This document shows, one piece after another, positions 1 to 7,746 of a stretch of 48,293 bases of DNA. The translations under genes and the position numbers were made by a program. Within the stretch, counting starts at the first letter, position 1. Every line of letters begins with the position of its first letter. The notes beneath the pieces were generated by a model, which saw only the letters and a list, made by a program, of their open reading frames with translations, was not told the origin of the DNA and made no database searches. The DNA is from Paenibacillus silagei (GTDB taxonomy: Bacteria > Bacillota > Bacilli > Paenibacillales > Paenibacillaceae). Location: NCBI RefSeq assembly GCF_017874735.1, contig NZ_JAGGLV010000037.1, positions 1 to 48,293 of the forward strand, written 5' to 3'.

Positions 1-91
1 AAAAACGAAACGTTCTTTTGGGGCGGTGGGTCTTTTTTTGTCAAAATCCAGTCTGCGGCACATTTCCCGGTACTTTTATTTTCGTATTAAA

Positions 92-296
92 CCGACCACA
101 ATGGGACCCGGGGGCAGCACGTAGGCCAAATGTAATCGAAAAACCGACCACAATGGGACCCGGGGGCGCACGTAGGCCAAATGTAATTGAAAAACCGACC
201 ACAATGGAACCGGGGGCAGCACGTAGGCCAAATGTAATCGAAAAACCGACCATATTGAGCGTGACGGAGGCGTGTGGTCCGAATGTATGCGGAAAA
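92..296. repeat. Intergenic tandem repeat array A, 51-52 bp units
   Basis: About four head-to-tail units start at 92, 144, 195 and 246 (periods 52, 51, 51). Each carries a CCGACCACAATGG segment, a GC-rich middle, then GGCCAAATGTAATCGAAAAA. The fourth unit is diverged and ends like array B (AATGTATGCGGAAAA). The same family returns at 48188-48293. The reading frames through it are only a result of the 51-bp (17-codon) period; no ribosome binding site or independent coding signal is visible. Function unknown. Confidence 0.9.
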
Positions 297-328
297 GGAT
301 TCTTCAAAATCCTTCTAAATCACAAAAA

Positions 329-386
329 GAAACCGCCCTTTGCTGAAATGGAGTACCCACACAACCATTTCATAAGGAGCGGTTTC
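329..386. repeat. Long imperfect hairpin, 58 nt
   Basis: Arms GAAACCGC (329-336) and GCGGTTTC (379-386) pair, followed inward by CTT/AGG and by TGAAATGG (344-351) with CCATTTCA (365-372), around a 13-nt loop. This gives about 19 base pairs with small internal loops. It has no clear downstream T run on the plus strand, so it is not a textbook terminator; it could be a small mobile or REP-like hairpin or a transcribed structure. Confidence 0.7.
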
Positions 387-451
387 TATTGTATGTTCAA
401 ATATAAGAATGTATAGGTTGCACACGATAACTTATCCTTCTATTTCTCGCT

Positions 452-491
452 GAAACGGTACCGTCCTTTAAAAGGACGGCAAAGCCGTTTC
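452..491 (-). terminator. Hairpin at the 3' end of the GH20 gene
   Basis: The palindrome CCGTCCTTT/AAAGGACGG (461-479) is enclosed by GAAACGG (452-458) and CCGTTTC (485-491). It lies 30 bases past the stop of the minus-strand GH20 gene and is probably its terminator, though the T tract expected on the minus strand is weak. Confidence 0.55.
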
Positions 492-521
492 CACTTGTAT
501 TGTGTTCTTCCGTAGTGTAAT

Positions 522-2453
522 CTACCGAACAGTCTCTGCATCCAGCTTAGCGGCAAGCGCAGCATATTCCCCCCGCAGGCGGACCAGCTTCGAGACACTG
601 CGCTCCAGGCCGCCCGGCCGGTTGCGCCGGGTCCAGAGCTGGCGGTACTGGTGGAGCAGCAGATCCAGGTCATGGATCTGCGCCTGTACCAGCGCTGCCT
701 GGGGCTGCGAATCTGCGGCGGCGAGCTGCTGCTTAAGCCGGGTAAGCTGCACGGCATGCTTCACGAAGTGAATGCCGCTGCGCAGTTCTTCTATGACCAA
801 TCCGGCGTCGCTGCATTCCAGAACGGGCTGCTCAAGCCTGGCTTCAAGGCCAAGAATGTATTGCTCCAGCTGGTCGAGCTGTTCTACTGGCAGCTTCACA
901 GCCAACTGCACATGCTCCAGATGGCTGCGCAGCAGCATAGACATCTCCGTGTCATTCGGGCGGACCGTGCCCGACTCCAGCTTGTAGTAGTTGCCCAGAT
1001 CCAGCAGCAATTGCCCGATGGTTCCTGAGCGGTCTTGGAAGACCGCCGTGTTCAGATAATGCGCCACATCCGCCTCCAGATTCCCCTCTACATTCCAGGC
1101 AAGCGCTGCCCCGTAGGCGAATCCGGCATAGCTGACCGGCAGATGCTGCCAGTGGCCGAAATCTCCCCAGTCGGTAATCAGGTAGCCGACAGCGCCGTTT
1201 CTCTTGCCATGCACCGCAGCGCTGCGCAGATTGGCGAGCATGTTGTCGGTCCTGCCGGTGAGCGAGTTCCAGGAACTGGTTCCCGGACAGACATAGAACG
1301 GGATGCCTGCCTCCTTGAATTTGCGGGTATCCGCTTCAAAAGGATGAGCCGCGCTGTATCCCCACTCCATGGCGATGATATCCTTCGGCAGCCGTGGGAT
1401 CAGCTCGGGATGCTGGATAATGATATCGCCCCAGAATTGCATGGTTTTGCCGCGCTGCTTGACCAGTCCGTGAATCTTCTGCAGGAAGGAGAGATACAGC
1501 TCGCCTTTGCCGGAAGACTCCGCCAGCGCCTGGCTTGCGCCAAGTCCCAGTTCATAAGTCTCATCACAGCCGACATTGAACATCTCTGAGCTGAAGTAGG
1601 GAAGGAGGTCATCGTACATCGTGCCCAGGAGCTGCAATACCTCAGGGTCCTCTGTATGGAAGGTTCCGGGATGCATAAATAATCCTTCCGGGTATAAATC
1701 GCTATCATACATCTGATCCGGGAGCATGAAGCCTGCGGGGATCTCTGCCAGATGGTTGAATTCCGGCCGGGTCAGCCAGCCTTCCATATGGCCGAAGCTG
1801 TTTTGATTAGGCACCAGCTCAATGTACCGCTCGCGGCAGTAGGCATCCAGCAGCAGGATTTCATCGCCGGTAACCGGAGTTTCCAGCTCCCATACCTGCG
1901 GGAAAGACTCATAAGCAAACGGAGCTCCTTCTATATATAGCTGCAGCTGATTCAGTTTGAGGTCCGCCATGAGATCAATGATCCGGTACAGGGTATCCAG
2001 CGTGGGGATTTTGTTACGGCTGATATCAAGCATGAGCCCTCTGGCTGCGAAATCCGGCTGATCGCGGATATGCAGATATGGCAGTGTCCGGCCGTACTGC
2101 TGCAGGAGCTGCTTCAGCGTCACGGCTGCATAATAAGCGCCTTGCGGGGAACCGTAAGCGGCAATTAGGCCTTCTTCGTTAATGTGCAGCTCATAAGCTC
2201 CTTCTGTAAGCTGTGCGTTATAGCGGAAGGTGCAAGCCGGAACTGTGGCGGACCGCTGCCCTATGGACAGAGGCAGACTGAGACGGACCACCTCGAAAGC
2301 GGTCTGCTGAAGCCTGCGGGCTGCGGGAAGGGCGGACAACTGGTCCTCACCGGTCAGCACAATGCTGCCCCGGGAAGGAAGGTGGAACTGTCCTGCGGAT
2401 ACCGTGAGCTTATGCGGCCGGGGAAAAAGCTGTAAGTGAACAATATCAGACAT
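522..2453 (-). CDS. GH20-type beta-N-acetylhexosaminidase-like protein
   Basis: A 643-residue protein with the layout of glycoside hydrolase family 20 enzymes: an N-terminal small alpha/beta domain (about 1-130), then a TIM barrel opening with RGLMLDISRNKIPT and holding the diagnostic acidic pair in NVGCDETYELG (D297-E298), the substrate-assisted catalytic pair of GH20. A helical C-terminal part follows. There is no signal peptide, so it should act in the cytoplasm on imported N-acetylhexosaminides, perhaps from chitin, peptidoglycan or host glycans. It is transcribed away from the AraC-type gene at 2538, and the 84-bp gap would hold both promoters, so that regulator is its likely controller. 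AGAGGTG upstream of the ATG is the ribosome binding site. The exact substrate cannot be read from sequence. Confidence 0.88.
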   Translation of the reverse strand: MSDIVHLQLFPRPHKLTVSAGQFHLPSRGSIVLTGEDQLSALPAARRLQQTAFEVVRLSLPLSIGQRSATVPACTFRYNAQLTEGAYELHINEEGLIAAYGSPQGAYYAAVTLKQLLQQYGRTLPYLHIRDQPDFAARGLMLDISRNKIPTLDTLYRIIDLMADLKLNQLQLYIEGAPFAYESFPQVWELETPVTGDEILLLDAYCRERYIELVPNQNSFGHMEGWLTRPEFNHLAEIPAGFMLPDQMYDSDLYPEGLFMHPGTFHTEDPEVLQLLGTMYDDLLPYFSSEMFNVGCDETYELGLGASQALAESSGKGELYLSFLQKIHGLVKQRGKTMQFWGDIIIQHPELIPRLPKDIIAMEWGYSAAHPFEADTRKFKEAGIPFYVCPGTSSWNSLTGRTDNMLANLRSAAVHGKRNGAVGYLITDWGDFGHWQHLPVSYAGFAYGAALAWNVEGNLEADVAHYLNTAVFQDRSGTIGQLLLDLGNYYKLESGTVRPNDTEMSMLLRSHLEHVQLAVKLPVEQLDQLEQYILGLEARLEQPVLECSDAGLVIEELRSGIHFVKHAVQLTRLKQQLAAADSQPQAALVQAQIHDLDLLLHQYRQLWTRRNRPGGLERSVSKLVRLRGEYAALAAKLDAETVR

Positions 2454-2537
2454 AGCGTGGACACCTCTTATTCATGTAGAATATGATCATCTTCATTATC
2501 AACATATCACTCCTGAACACATGGAGGAATGCAATGT
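2454..2537. promoter_or_regulatory. Divergent promoter region GH20 / AraC
   Basis: This AT-rich interval separates two divergent starts. It carries the AGAGGTG ribosome binding site of the GH20 gene near its left end and GGAGG (2523-2527) for the AraC gene. I could not fix promoter hexamers or an AraC operator with confidence. Confidence 0.45.
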
Positions 2538-3392
2538 ATGCTTAAGCTCATGGATTATATGATCAGCCCGTATCCAGTAAGAATTATTGATCCGAAGGTG
2601 GAGGCCGCCAGGCTGCGCCTGAAGTCGATCCGTGTCGGGCAAGCCGGCCATCTGCCGGGAAGAACGCTGTTTCGTTCGGGCGTCACCTTTGAACACTGGG
2701 CACTTGTATATATAGTCGCAGGAGACGGAACTTATACGGAGAACGGAGGACCAGAGCAGCAGGTCCATGAGGGAAGCCTGTTTTTTTTCAGACCCGGTTA
2801 TAGCTACAGCTTCGGACCGCCCCCAGGCGGGTATTGGGATGAATATTATATTAATTTCAGCGGAAGCCGTGTCACCGAATGGCTGGAAGCCGGAATGATT
2901 GCGGGTGGAGAGGTAACCCGGGGGGATAAGGCGGAAGGGCTGAAAGCGTCCTTTGAAAAGGTTCTGGCGTACATGGCCGGAGATGTTCCCGGTGATGCGG
3001 ACCGGGCTGCGCTGCTGCTGGAGGAGATGCTGCTGGAATGCTCGCTGCAGCTCCAGGGCAGCCGCCGCCCGTGGCAGCAGGAAGCCATGCCGCTGATCCG
3101 GGAGGCGCTGAATGCCTGCATCTATGAGCAGCCGGATCTGCCGGGGATGGCCGAGCGCCTGCACCTGTCCATGTCTACACTCCGCCGCACCGTGCGGCGG
3201 AGCAGCGGGTACCCGCTGCATGAATATATCCACCGGCTGAAGATGGCCGAGGCCAAGCATTTGCTGCTGAATACCTCCCTGCAGGTGCAGGAGATAGCGG
3301 GAATGCTTCATTATAGGGATAGTTTTTATTTTTCAAGGCTATTCAAGAAATATATGGGCCTCTCTCCGCAGACCTGCCGGAATCATCTGTGA
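2538..3392 (+). CDS. AraC family transcriptional regulator
   Basis: A 284-residue protein with an N-terminal cupin-like sensing domain (RSGVTFEHWALVYIVAGDGT, a region ending FFFRPGYSYSF) and a C-terminal AraC double helix-turn-helix (about residues 180-284; MAERLHLSMSTLRRTVRRSSG and VQEIAGMLHYRDSFYFSRLFKK). The longest frame starts at 2529, but GGAGG (2523-2527) sits only one base from that ATG and ten from the ATG at 2538, so I choose 2538. Regulators of this build usually sense a sugar and activate an adjacent sugar-utilisation gene; the divergent GH20 gene is the obvious target. The cupin pocket gives no ligand by eye. Confidence 0.9.
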   Translation: MLKLMDYMISPYPVRIIDPKVEAARLRLKSIRVGQAGHLPGRTLFRSGVTFEHWALVYIVAGDGTYTENGGPEQQVHEGSLFFFRPGYSYSFGPPPGGYWDEYYINFSGSRVTEWLEAGMIAGGEVTRGDKAEGLKASFEKVLAYMAGDVPGDADRAALLLEEMLLECSLQLQGSRRPWQQEAMPLIREALNACIYEQPDLPGMAERLHLSMSTLRRTVRRSSGYPLHEYIHRLKMAEAKHLLLNTSLQVQEIAGMLHYRDSFYFSRLFKKYMGLSPQTCRNHL

Positions 3393-3399
3393 TATAATA

Positions 3400-3454
3400 A
3401 ACGACATAATTCTACTTTTTATCTTAAAAGGGTCTCTGAATAATGTCGTTTTTT
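3400..3454 (+). terminator. Terminator after the AraC gene
   Basis: AACGACAT (3400-3407) pairs with ATGTCGTT (3443-3450), directly followed by a T run, eight bases after the AraC stop codon. Confidence 0.75.
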
Positions 3455-3465
3455 GCAGATTTTTG

Positions 3466-3532
3466 TTGACACGCAGAAAAAAACAGTGCTATGCTCTAGA
3501 TAATATTAGCAGTTCTAGAATAGTTCTTCTAG
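3466..3532 (+). promoter_or_regulatory. Sigma-A promoter with operator-like palindrome
   Basis: A consensus -35 TTGACA (3466-3471) and -10 TATGCT (3490-3495) have an 18-bp spacer. Just downstream, CTAGAA and TTCTAG form an inverted repeat with a 6-bp spacer (about 3515-3532) and a further CTCTAGA half-like element lies near 3494. The palindrome sits where a repressor would block initiation. It controls the 62-residue gene at 3536. Confidence 0.7.
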
Positions 3533-3535
3533 ACT

Positions 3536-3724
3536 ATGCCGGAGATGAGACTATTGAGAGAGTATTACTGCATCAGTTGCCGCAGTCTCCATAAGGTGGT
3601 AGGACCTAATCATACCTTGCGTATTTTGTCCACCGGGTATCATATCGTTGGCGAACAGCGCTATCAAATTTGTATATGTAATAATGCCAAGCTGGAGCAA
3701 GCTGTGACGGCGGTGACTGAATAG
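3536..3724 (+). CDS. Small Cys-containing protein of unknown function
   Basis: A 62-residue protein, which I do not recognise, with a CISC pair near residues 12-15 and a CIC pair near residue 48-50, so it could bind a metal (a zinc-ribbon-like spacing is possible but not certain). It has no membrane segment and no signal peptide. Support for it being real comes from its own consensus promoter and palindrome immediately upstream and a hairpin terminator at 3771-3800 immediately downstream, which together make a compact single-gene unit. The start is uncertain: the ATG at 3536 has no good ribosome binding site, and an in-frame ATG at 3545 directly follows GGAG. A non-coding or leader role for the transcript cannot be excluded. 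Confidence 0.5.
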   Translation: MPEMRLLREYYCISCRSLHKVVGPNHTLRILSTGYHIVGEQRYQICICNNAKLEQAVTAVTE

Positions 3725-3770
3725 ACTGTGCCGGGTGTACTCACCGGATAACCGAAGACTTCTCTTTTGA

Positions 3771-3800
3771 AGAGCCTGTCCCTGGAGGGAGAGGCTCTTT
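3771..3800 (+). terminator. Terminator after the 62-residue gene
   Basis: AGAGCCT (3771-3777) and AGGCTCT (3792-3798) form a perfect stem followed by T residues. Confidence 0.65.
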
Positions 3801-4031
3801 GTCATGCCCGGAGCCGGACTGGATAATTTTGCATACGCTATCATTTGAGAAGCTGGATAGAGTTGGTTAATTTTTCATGAAAAAAGAATAATTATACCCA
3901 TTTTATTTTCAAAGTAAACGCTATCATTAGAAATCGAAACTTGTTATTGTGATTTTTCTCATGTATGATGCTTTTAAACATAGCTTAGAATAAACTCGAA
4001 TTTTCCACAAACTGGAGAATAGGGTGGTGGG
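3801..4031 (+). promoter_or_regulatory. Promoter region of the two-component system
   Basis: A good sigma-A promoter is present: TTGTTA (3941-3946), 17-bp spacer, TATGAT (3964-3969). Upstream, the 11-mer ACGCTATCATT occurs twice in direct orientation (3835-3845 and 3918-3928), 83 bp apart, which may be a regulator site. GGTGGTGGG precedes the ATG at 4032. No gene is seen in this interval. Confidence 0.6.
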
Positions 4032-5678
4032 ATGAACATTAAATTAACAGTCGAAGACCGTACGATCGCCTTTTTCAGAATCTTTTCTTTGTCCCTCACA
4101 TCGTTTATGTACCTCATGGTTCCTGCGGGGCCTTCCGTAATATACAAATCCCTACTAATCATTGTGCTATTCTTATTTGCCCAACTATTCCCGTATTATT
4201 ACCGGAGGTTCCATGCAAAAGCCCGTACTCTAGTGCTGATGGTCAGTATAGAGACGGCACTCATTGCGGTGTTGATGTTATTTACTGGAGGATACGATAG
4301 TCCTTTTAAGCTATATGTACTGAATCCGGTGCTGTTTGCGGCGGGTGCGCTGTCTTTGTATTGTGCCTGGAGTCTGATCTTGGGTTATATTGCCATGGTG
4401 GCGGTATCGGGCTACATGGATGCCGGTTCTCCGGGTCTTACGATTGCTGAAATTATGCTTGCCAATGGTAACCTGTTTCTAGCCCTGGCTCTCGCGGTTA
4501 TAGTTATGCAGATGGTTAAGGGGATAAAGCGGCAGCGGGAGGAAGCGAACGCGCGGACCAACGATACCATGGAGCATATCAAATCGCTTTATCACATCGT
4601 GGAAACATCAAGCCAGCATGACTTCATGAATATTGGCCAAGTCATTACCGACTATGTGGTCAAGCTTACCAAGCTGGAGAAGGCACTGTTCTGGTTCGCC
4701 AAAAAAAGCGGTGAGCCTGCTCCGCAGAGCCGCCAGACGGGATGGCAGCATGAGGAGGAGCGCTTTCTGTTCATGGAGCTTGAGAAGCACGAGCATGAAT
4801 GGAGGCTGCAGCGTGAACCGGTATTCAAGAGTATGCCGGGGATCGGCGACTTCCTGCTGATGCCGGTAAGAATGAGCACCCGGTTCGTCGGAATGATTGG
4901 CGTGAAGCTGGAAGCCTCGGAAGGGCTGGAGGGCCGCCGGTGGTACATCCAGCAACTGATGTTCCTGTCGGAGCTGAGTGCGATTATTCTTGAGCGCCAC
5001 GAGCTGGGCGTGATCGAGAACCGGCTGATCATCACGAACGAGCAGAACCGGATAGCCGATGAGATGCACGACAGTGTCTCCCAGAGTCTTTTCGGCATCG
5101 TCTATGCGACCCACTCCCTGAAGCAGACCTGGCGCAAAATGTCTGAGCGGGAGCTGGAGGAGCAGATTGAGCTTATCCATGATTCAGCCACTAAGGTAGC
5201 CAAGGAGCTGCGGATTACCATCTACAGCCTCAGCTCCAAGAAGAGCGGCGGCCCGAGCTGGCTTGGGATGGTGCGCTCGCATCTGAAAAGCCTCTCCCGG
5301 CTTAATGATGTTGAGATTGAACTGAAAATAACGGGGGATGATTTCAGTCTCCCTTATCCTTACCACAAGGCACTCTTCCGGATTATCTCCGAAGCGACCG
5401 GCAACGCCATAAGACATGGTGCTGCCAGCCGGGTGGATGTAGAACTGTCGCTTAAGCCGAAATGGATTAGACTATCGATTATCGACGATGGCGTCGGTTT
5501 CGATGCAGATCTAAGCTGGAACGAACCTGATGAGCACTCAGGCGGACTGGGAATGAAGAATATGCAATATCTGGCACAGTCCCTTGGAGGCGATTTCCAG
5601 TTAACCAGCAGTGAGAACGCTGGAACCAGAATTTTAATCTCTATACCTGTCGGTGTGGCTGAACTGAAAAATGCATAA
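4032..5678 (+). CDS. Membrane sensor histidine kinase, NarL/DesK-type (HisKA_3)
   Basis: A 548-residue kinase. Residues 1-165 form about six membrane segments with little outside the membrane, followed by a linker and a GAF-like region (about 180-330). The dimerisation and phosphoacceptor domain is HisKA_3 type: NRIADEMHDSVSQSLFGI, with the phosphorylated histidine at about H346. The ATPase domain carries the N box (ISEATGNAIRHG), the G1 box IDDGVGFD and GGLGMKNM. It phosphorylates the partner regulator encoded 23 bp downstream. The signal is unknown; the membrane-embedded sensor suggests something in or near the membrane. The system lies directly upstream of the EPS locus, but a terminator and repeat array separate them, so control of EPS by it is only a suggestion. 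Confidence 0.92.
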   Translation: MNIKLTVEDRTIAFFRIFSLSLTSFMYLMVPAGPSVIYKSLLIIVLFLFAQLFPYYYRRFHAKARTLVLMVSIETALIAVLMLFTGGYDSPFKLYVLNPVLFAAGALSLYCAWSLILGYIAMVAVSGYMDAGSPGLTIAEIMLANGNLFLALALAVIVMQMVKGIKRQREEANARTNDTMEHIKSLYHIVETSSQHDFMNIGQVITDYVVKLTKLEKALFWFAKKSGEPAPQSRQTGWQHEEERFLFMELEKHEHEWRLQREPVFKSMPGIGDFLLMPVRMSTRFVGMIGVKLEASEGLEGRRWYIQQLMFLSELSAIILERHELGVIENRLIITNEQNRIADEMHDSVSQSLFGIVYATHSLKQTWRKMSERELEEQIELIHDSATKVAKELRITIYSLSSKKSGGPSWLGMVRSHLKSLSRLNDVEIELKITGDDFSLPYPYHKALFRIISEATGNAIRHGAASRVDVELSLKPKWIRLSIIDDGVGFDADLSWNEPDEHSGGLGMKNMQYLAQSLGGDFQLTSSENAGTRILISIPVGVAELKNA

Positions 5679-5701
5679 ACTTTAGGCAGGAGGTCGTTCA
5701 A

Positions 5702-6337
5702 GTGAAAATCGTCATTGTTGATGATCACCCTTTGGTGAGAAGAGGATTGGCATCTGTGATATCGATGCAGTCCAATCTGCAGTTTGCCGGCGAAGCAACG
5801 AATGGCCAAGAAGCTCTTCTCGTGATTGAGGAGATACAGCCTGATCTTGTGCTGATTGATCTGAAGCTTGCCGATGAATCGGGCCTGGATATTATCAAGG
5901 AAGCCCGCGTGCGCGGATTCTCATGCAAGTTCATCCTGCTAACATCCTCAGCCAGCCGGGAAGATTTCCTGAAGGCGGAGGAAGTGCTGGTAGACGGTTA
6001 TGTACTGAAGGAAGCTCTGCCGGAGGAATTGCTGTTTGCTATTCAACTGGTCCACAAGGGCAGGAAGTATTACGATCCCGGGCTGATGGAAGATAAGATG
6101 CGCATGAGCGGCAGCAGTCCGACCGATGAGCTTACACCCAAAGAGAAGGAAGTTCTGATCGAGCTGGGACAGGGGGCCTGCAACCGCGAGATTGCTTCAC
6201 GCCTGTTCATCAGCGAATTCACCGTCAAGAAGCATGTCAGCCAGATTCTGGCGAAACTGCAGGTGGCGGACCGGACGCAGGCGGCCTTATACGCCAATGC
6301 TGTCGGGCTTACCAAATATGAGATGTCATACGATTAA
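5702..6337 (+). CDS. NarL/FixJ family response regulator
   Basis: A 211-residue regulator with a receiver domain (acidic pair D7-D8, phosphoacceptor D53 in LVLIDLKLADESG, switch residues TSSA and lysine in VLKEALPEE) and a C-terminal LuxR-type helix-turn-helix (about 146-205; LTPKEKEVLIELGQG, NREIASRLFISEFTVKKHV). The start is GTG at 5702 with AGGAGG at 5688-5693. It forms an operon with the histidine kinase, and the target genes are not evident from the sequence. Confidence 0.93.
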   Translation: MKIVIVDDHPLVRRGLASVISMQSNLQFAGEATNGQEALLVIEEIQPDLVLIDLKLADESGLDIIKEARVRGFSCKFILLTSSASREDFLKAEEVLVDGYVLKEALPEELLFAIQLVHKGRKYYDPGLMEDKMRMSGSSPTDELTPKEKEVLIELGQGACNREIASRLFISEFTVKKHVSQILAKLQVADRTQAALYANAVGLTKYEMSYD

Positions 6338-6368
6338 TAATCATCCCTGTGAATGATCGGGGACGGAG

Positions 6369-6395
6369 CACGGACCACGTTGTCCGTGTTTTTTT
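6369..6395 (+). terminator. Terminator of the two-component operon
   Basis: CACGGAC (6369-6375) and GTCCGTG (6382-6388) form a perfect stem with a 6-nt loop, followed by seven T residues. Confidence 0.9.
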
Positions 6396-6404
6396 GCGTT
6401 CAGG

Positions 6405-6760
6405 GAGATCAAACCGAACACAATGGGCGGCTGTGAGGCCCACGGCCCGAATGTATGCGAAAAACAGCATACATTATGCTCGCAAGCAGGCACACGGCCT
6501 GAATGTATGTGAAAAACAGCATACATTATGCTCGCAAGCGGGCCCATGGCCCGAATGTATGTGAAAAACAGCATACATTATGCTCACAAGCAGGCACATG
6601 GGCCGAATGTATGTGAAAAACAGCATTATGCTCGCAAGCAGGCCCACGGGCCGAATGTATGTGAAAAACAGCATACATTATGCTCGCAAGCAGGCACACG
6701 GCCTGAATGTATGTGAAAAACAGCATACATTATGCTGGCGCGGAGTGCTGACACGAAGGT
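6405..6760. repeat. Intergenic tandem repeat array B, 52-bp units
   Basis: Six units share GGCCYGAATGTATGTGAAAA then ACAGCATACATTATGCTCGC and a GC-rich end. The AATGTATG element starts at 6450, 6502, 6554, 6606, 6654 and 6706, so the period is 52 except for one unit with a 4-bp deletion. Each full unit contains the inverted repeat AATGTATG/CATACATT with a 10-nt loop. The left edge (6408-6425) resembles array A, which links the two families. Not coding: frames through it are created by the repeat. Confidence 0.92.
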
Positions 6761-7005
6761 GCGCCGGCATCCTTCACCCGGCTGGGTGATCTTGGCTCAC
6801 TGCTGGTGTTAGCATTTTCCATGGATATGGTACTAAAGTATACCATCCACCCCCTCTGGCGGACCAAACACAGTCACTCGAAAGTGAAGTGTAAAGTGAT
6901 GCTAGGGGGCATGTGATAAATCCTGCGCGTTGTTAGAATAAAAGCAAGACATCTGAAACTTTCATGATTGCTTTCAAAACGAACATAAGCGGAAGGAGGG
7001 TTACT
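6761..7005 (+). promoter_or_regulatory. Leader region upstream of the EPS locus
   Basis: This region probably holds the promoter of the EPS operon. An inverted repeat ATGGTA/TACCAT (6827-6846) is a candidate operator. A weak sigma-A-like pair is TGTGAT (6912-6917) and TAGAAT (6934-6939) with a 16-bp spacer; I am not confident in it. GGAAGGAGGG (6991-7000) is the ribosome binding site for the gene starting at 7006. Confidence 0.45.
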
Positions 7006-7746
7006 GTGGAAAAGACGATTCTGGATTACATTAACCTGATAAAGAAAAAATTATGGTTAATCATGGTATTTGTACTGATCTCCTGCGCCACCACCTTCTA
7101 CGTCAGTAAAAACTTCGTTGCACCCGTCTACTCCGCCTCTGGACAGCTACTGGTCAACAACGTTGTGAATGTCCCCGAGAGCAATAATCTCAACGCACTT
7201 AACTTCAGTCTTAACCTCATCGAGAGCTATAAGGAAATCATGAAGTCGCCAACCATTATGAAGAGTGTGATCGCGGAGCATCCCGAGTTCGGTCTGACGG
7301 CGGGCCAACTGGCTGCCAAGCTGCAGATCAAATCCTCGGAGAAAAGCCAGGTGATTAATCTGACCGTGGAGGATAAGGATTACGGCACTGCAGCTACGAT
7401 TGTAAACGCGGTTTCGCAGACCTTCATCCGCAGCCTGCCGGCACTGATGAACCTGGATAATGTAACATTCCTGACTCCGGCTGATCCTGCAGCCCAGCCT
7501 CTGCCGGTCAACGGCGGGGTGACCATGAATATTCTGATCAGCTTCGTGGTGTCACTGATGGCAGCGGTCGGGATTATCCTGCTGATGGAGACGCTGAACG
7601 GTACGCTGAGAAACGAGAAGGAAGCGGAATTTGAGCTTGGCCTTCCGGTCATTGCCAGTATTCCGGCCATCCGCAAACGCGATTTCGGCAGTGCGAACAA
7701 TGACAAGGCAAGAGTAGGGGAGGGAAAATATGTTACGGCTGAATAG
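7006..7746 (+). CDS. Polysaccharide co-polymerase (Wzz/CapA/YveK-type chain length determinant)
   Basis: A 246-residue membrane protein of the Wzz family found in Gram-positive EPS loci. It has an N-terminal membrane segment (about residues 13-32, KLWLIMVFVLISCATTFYV), an extracytoplasmic domain with the typical YSASGQLLVNN start, and a second membrane segment (about 180-205) after a proline-rich stretch (TPADPAAQPLPVNGG). It regulates polymer length and activates the partner ATPase. A longer frame begins at 6964, but the GTG at 7006 has an excellent ribosome binding site with 5-bp spacing and gives the expected N-terminus. The gene overlaps the next by 17 bp, indicating translational coupling. 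Confidence 0.9.
   Translation: MEKTILDYINLIKKKLWLIMVFVLISCATTFYVSKNFVAPVYSASGQLLVNNVVNVPESNNLNALNFSLNLIESYKEIMKSPTIMKSVIAEHPEFGLTAGQLAAKLQIKSSEKSQVINLTVEDKDYGTAATIVNAVSQTFIRSLPALMNLDNVTFLTPADPAAQPLPVNGGVTMNILISFVVSLMAAVGIILLMETLNGTLRNEKEAEFELGLPVIASIPAIRKRDFGSANNDKARVGEGKYVTAE

Noticed and set aside
92..296. CRISPR array
   Set aside because: The arrays are contiguous repeats of 51-52 bp with no unique spacers and no cas genes nearby.
18..416. A 132-residue protein across array A
   Set aside because: Created by the same periodicity; the peptide is low complexity and no start signal is present.
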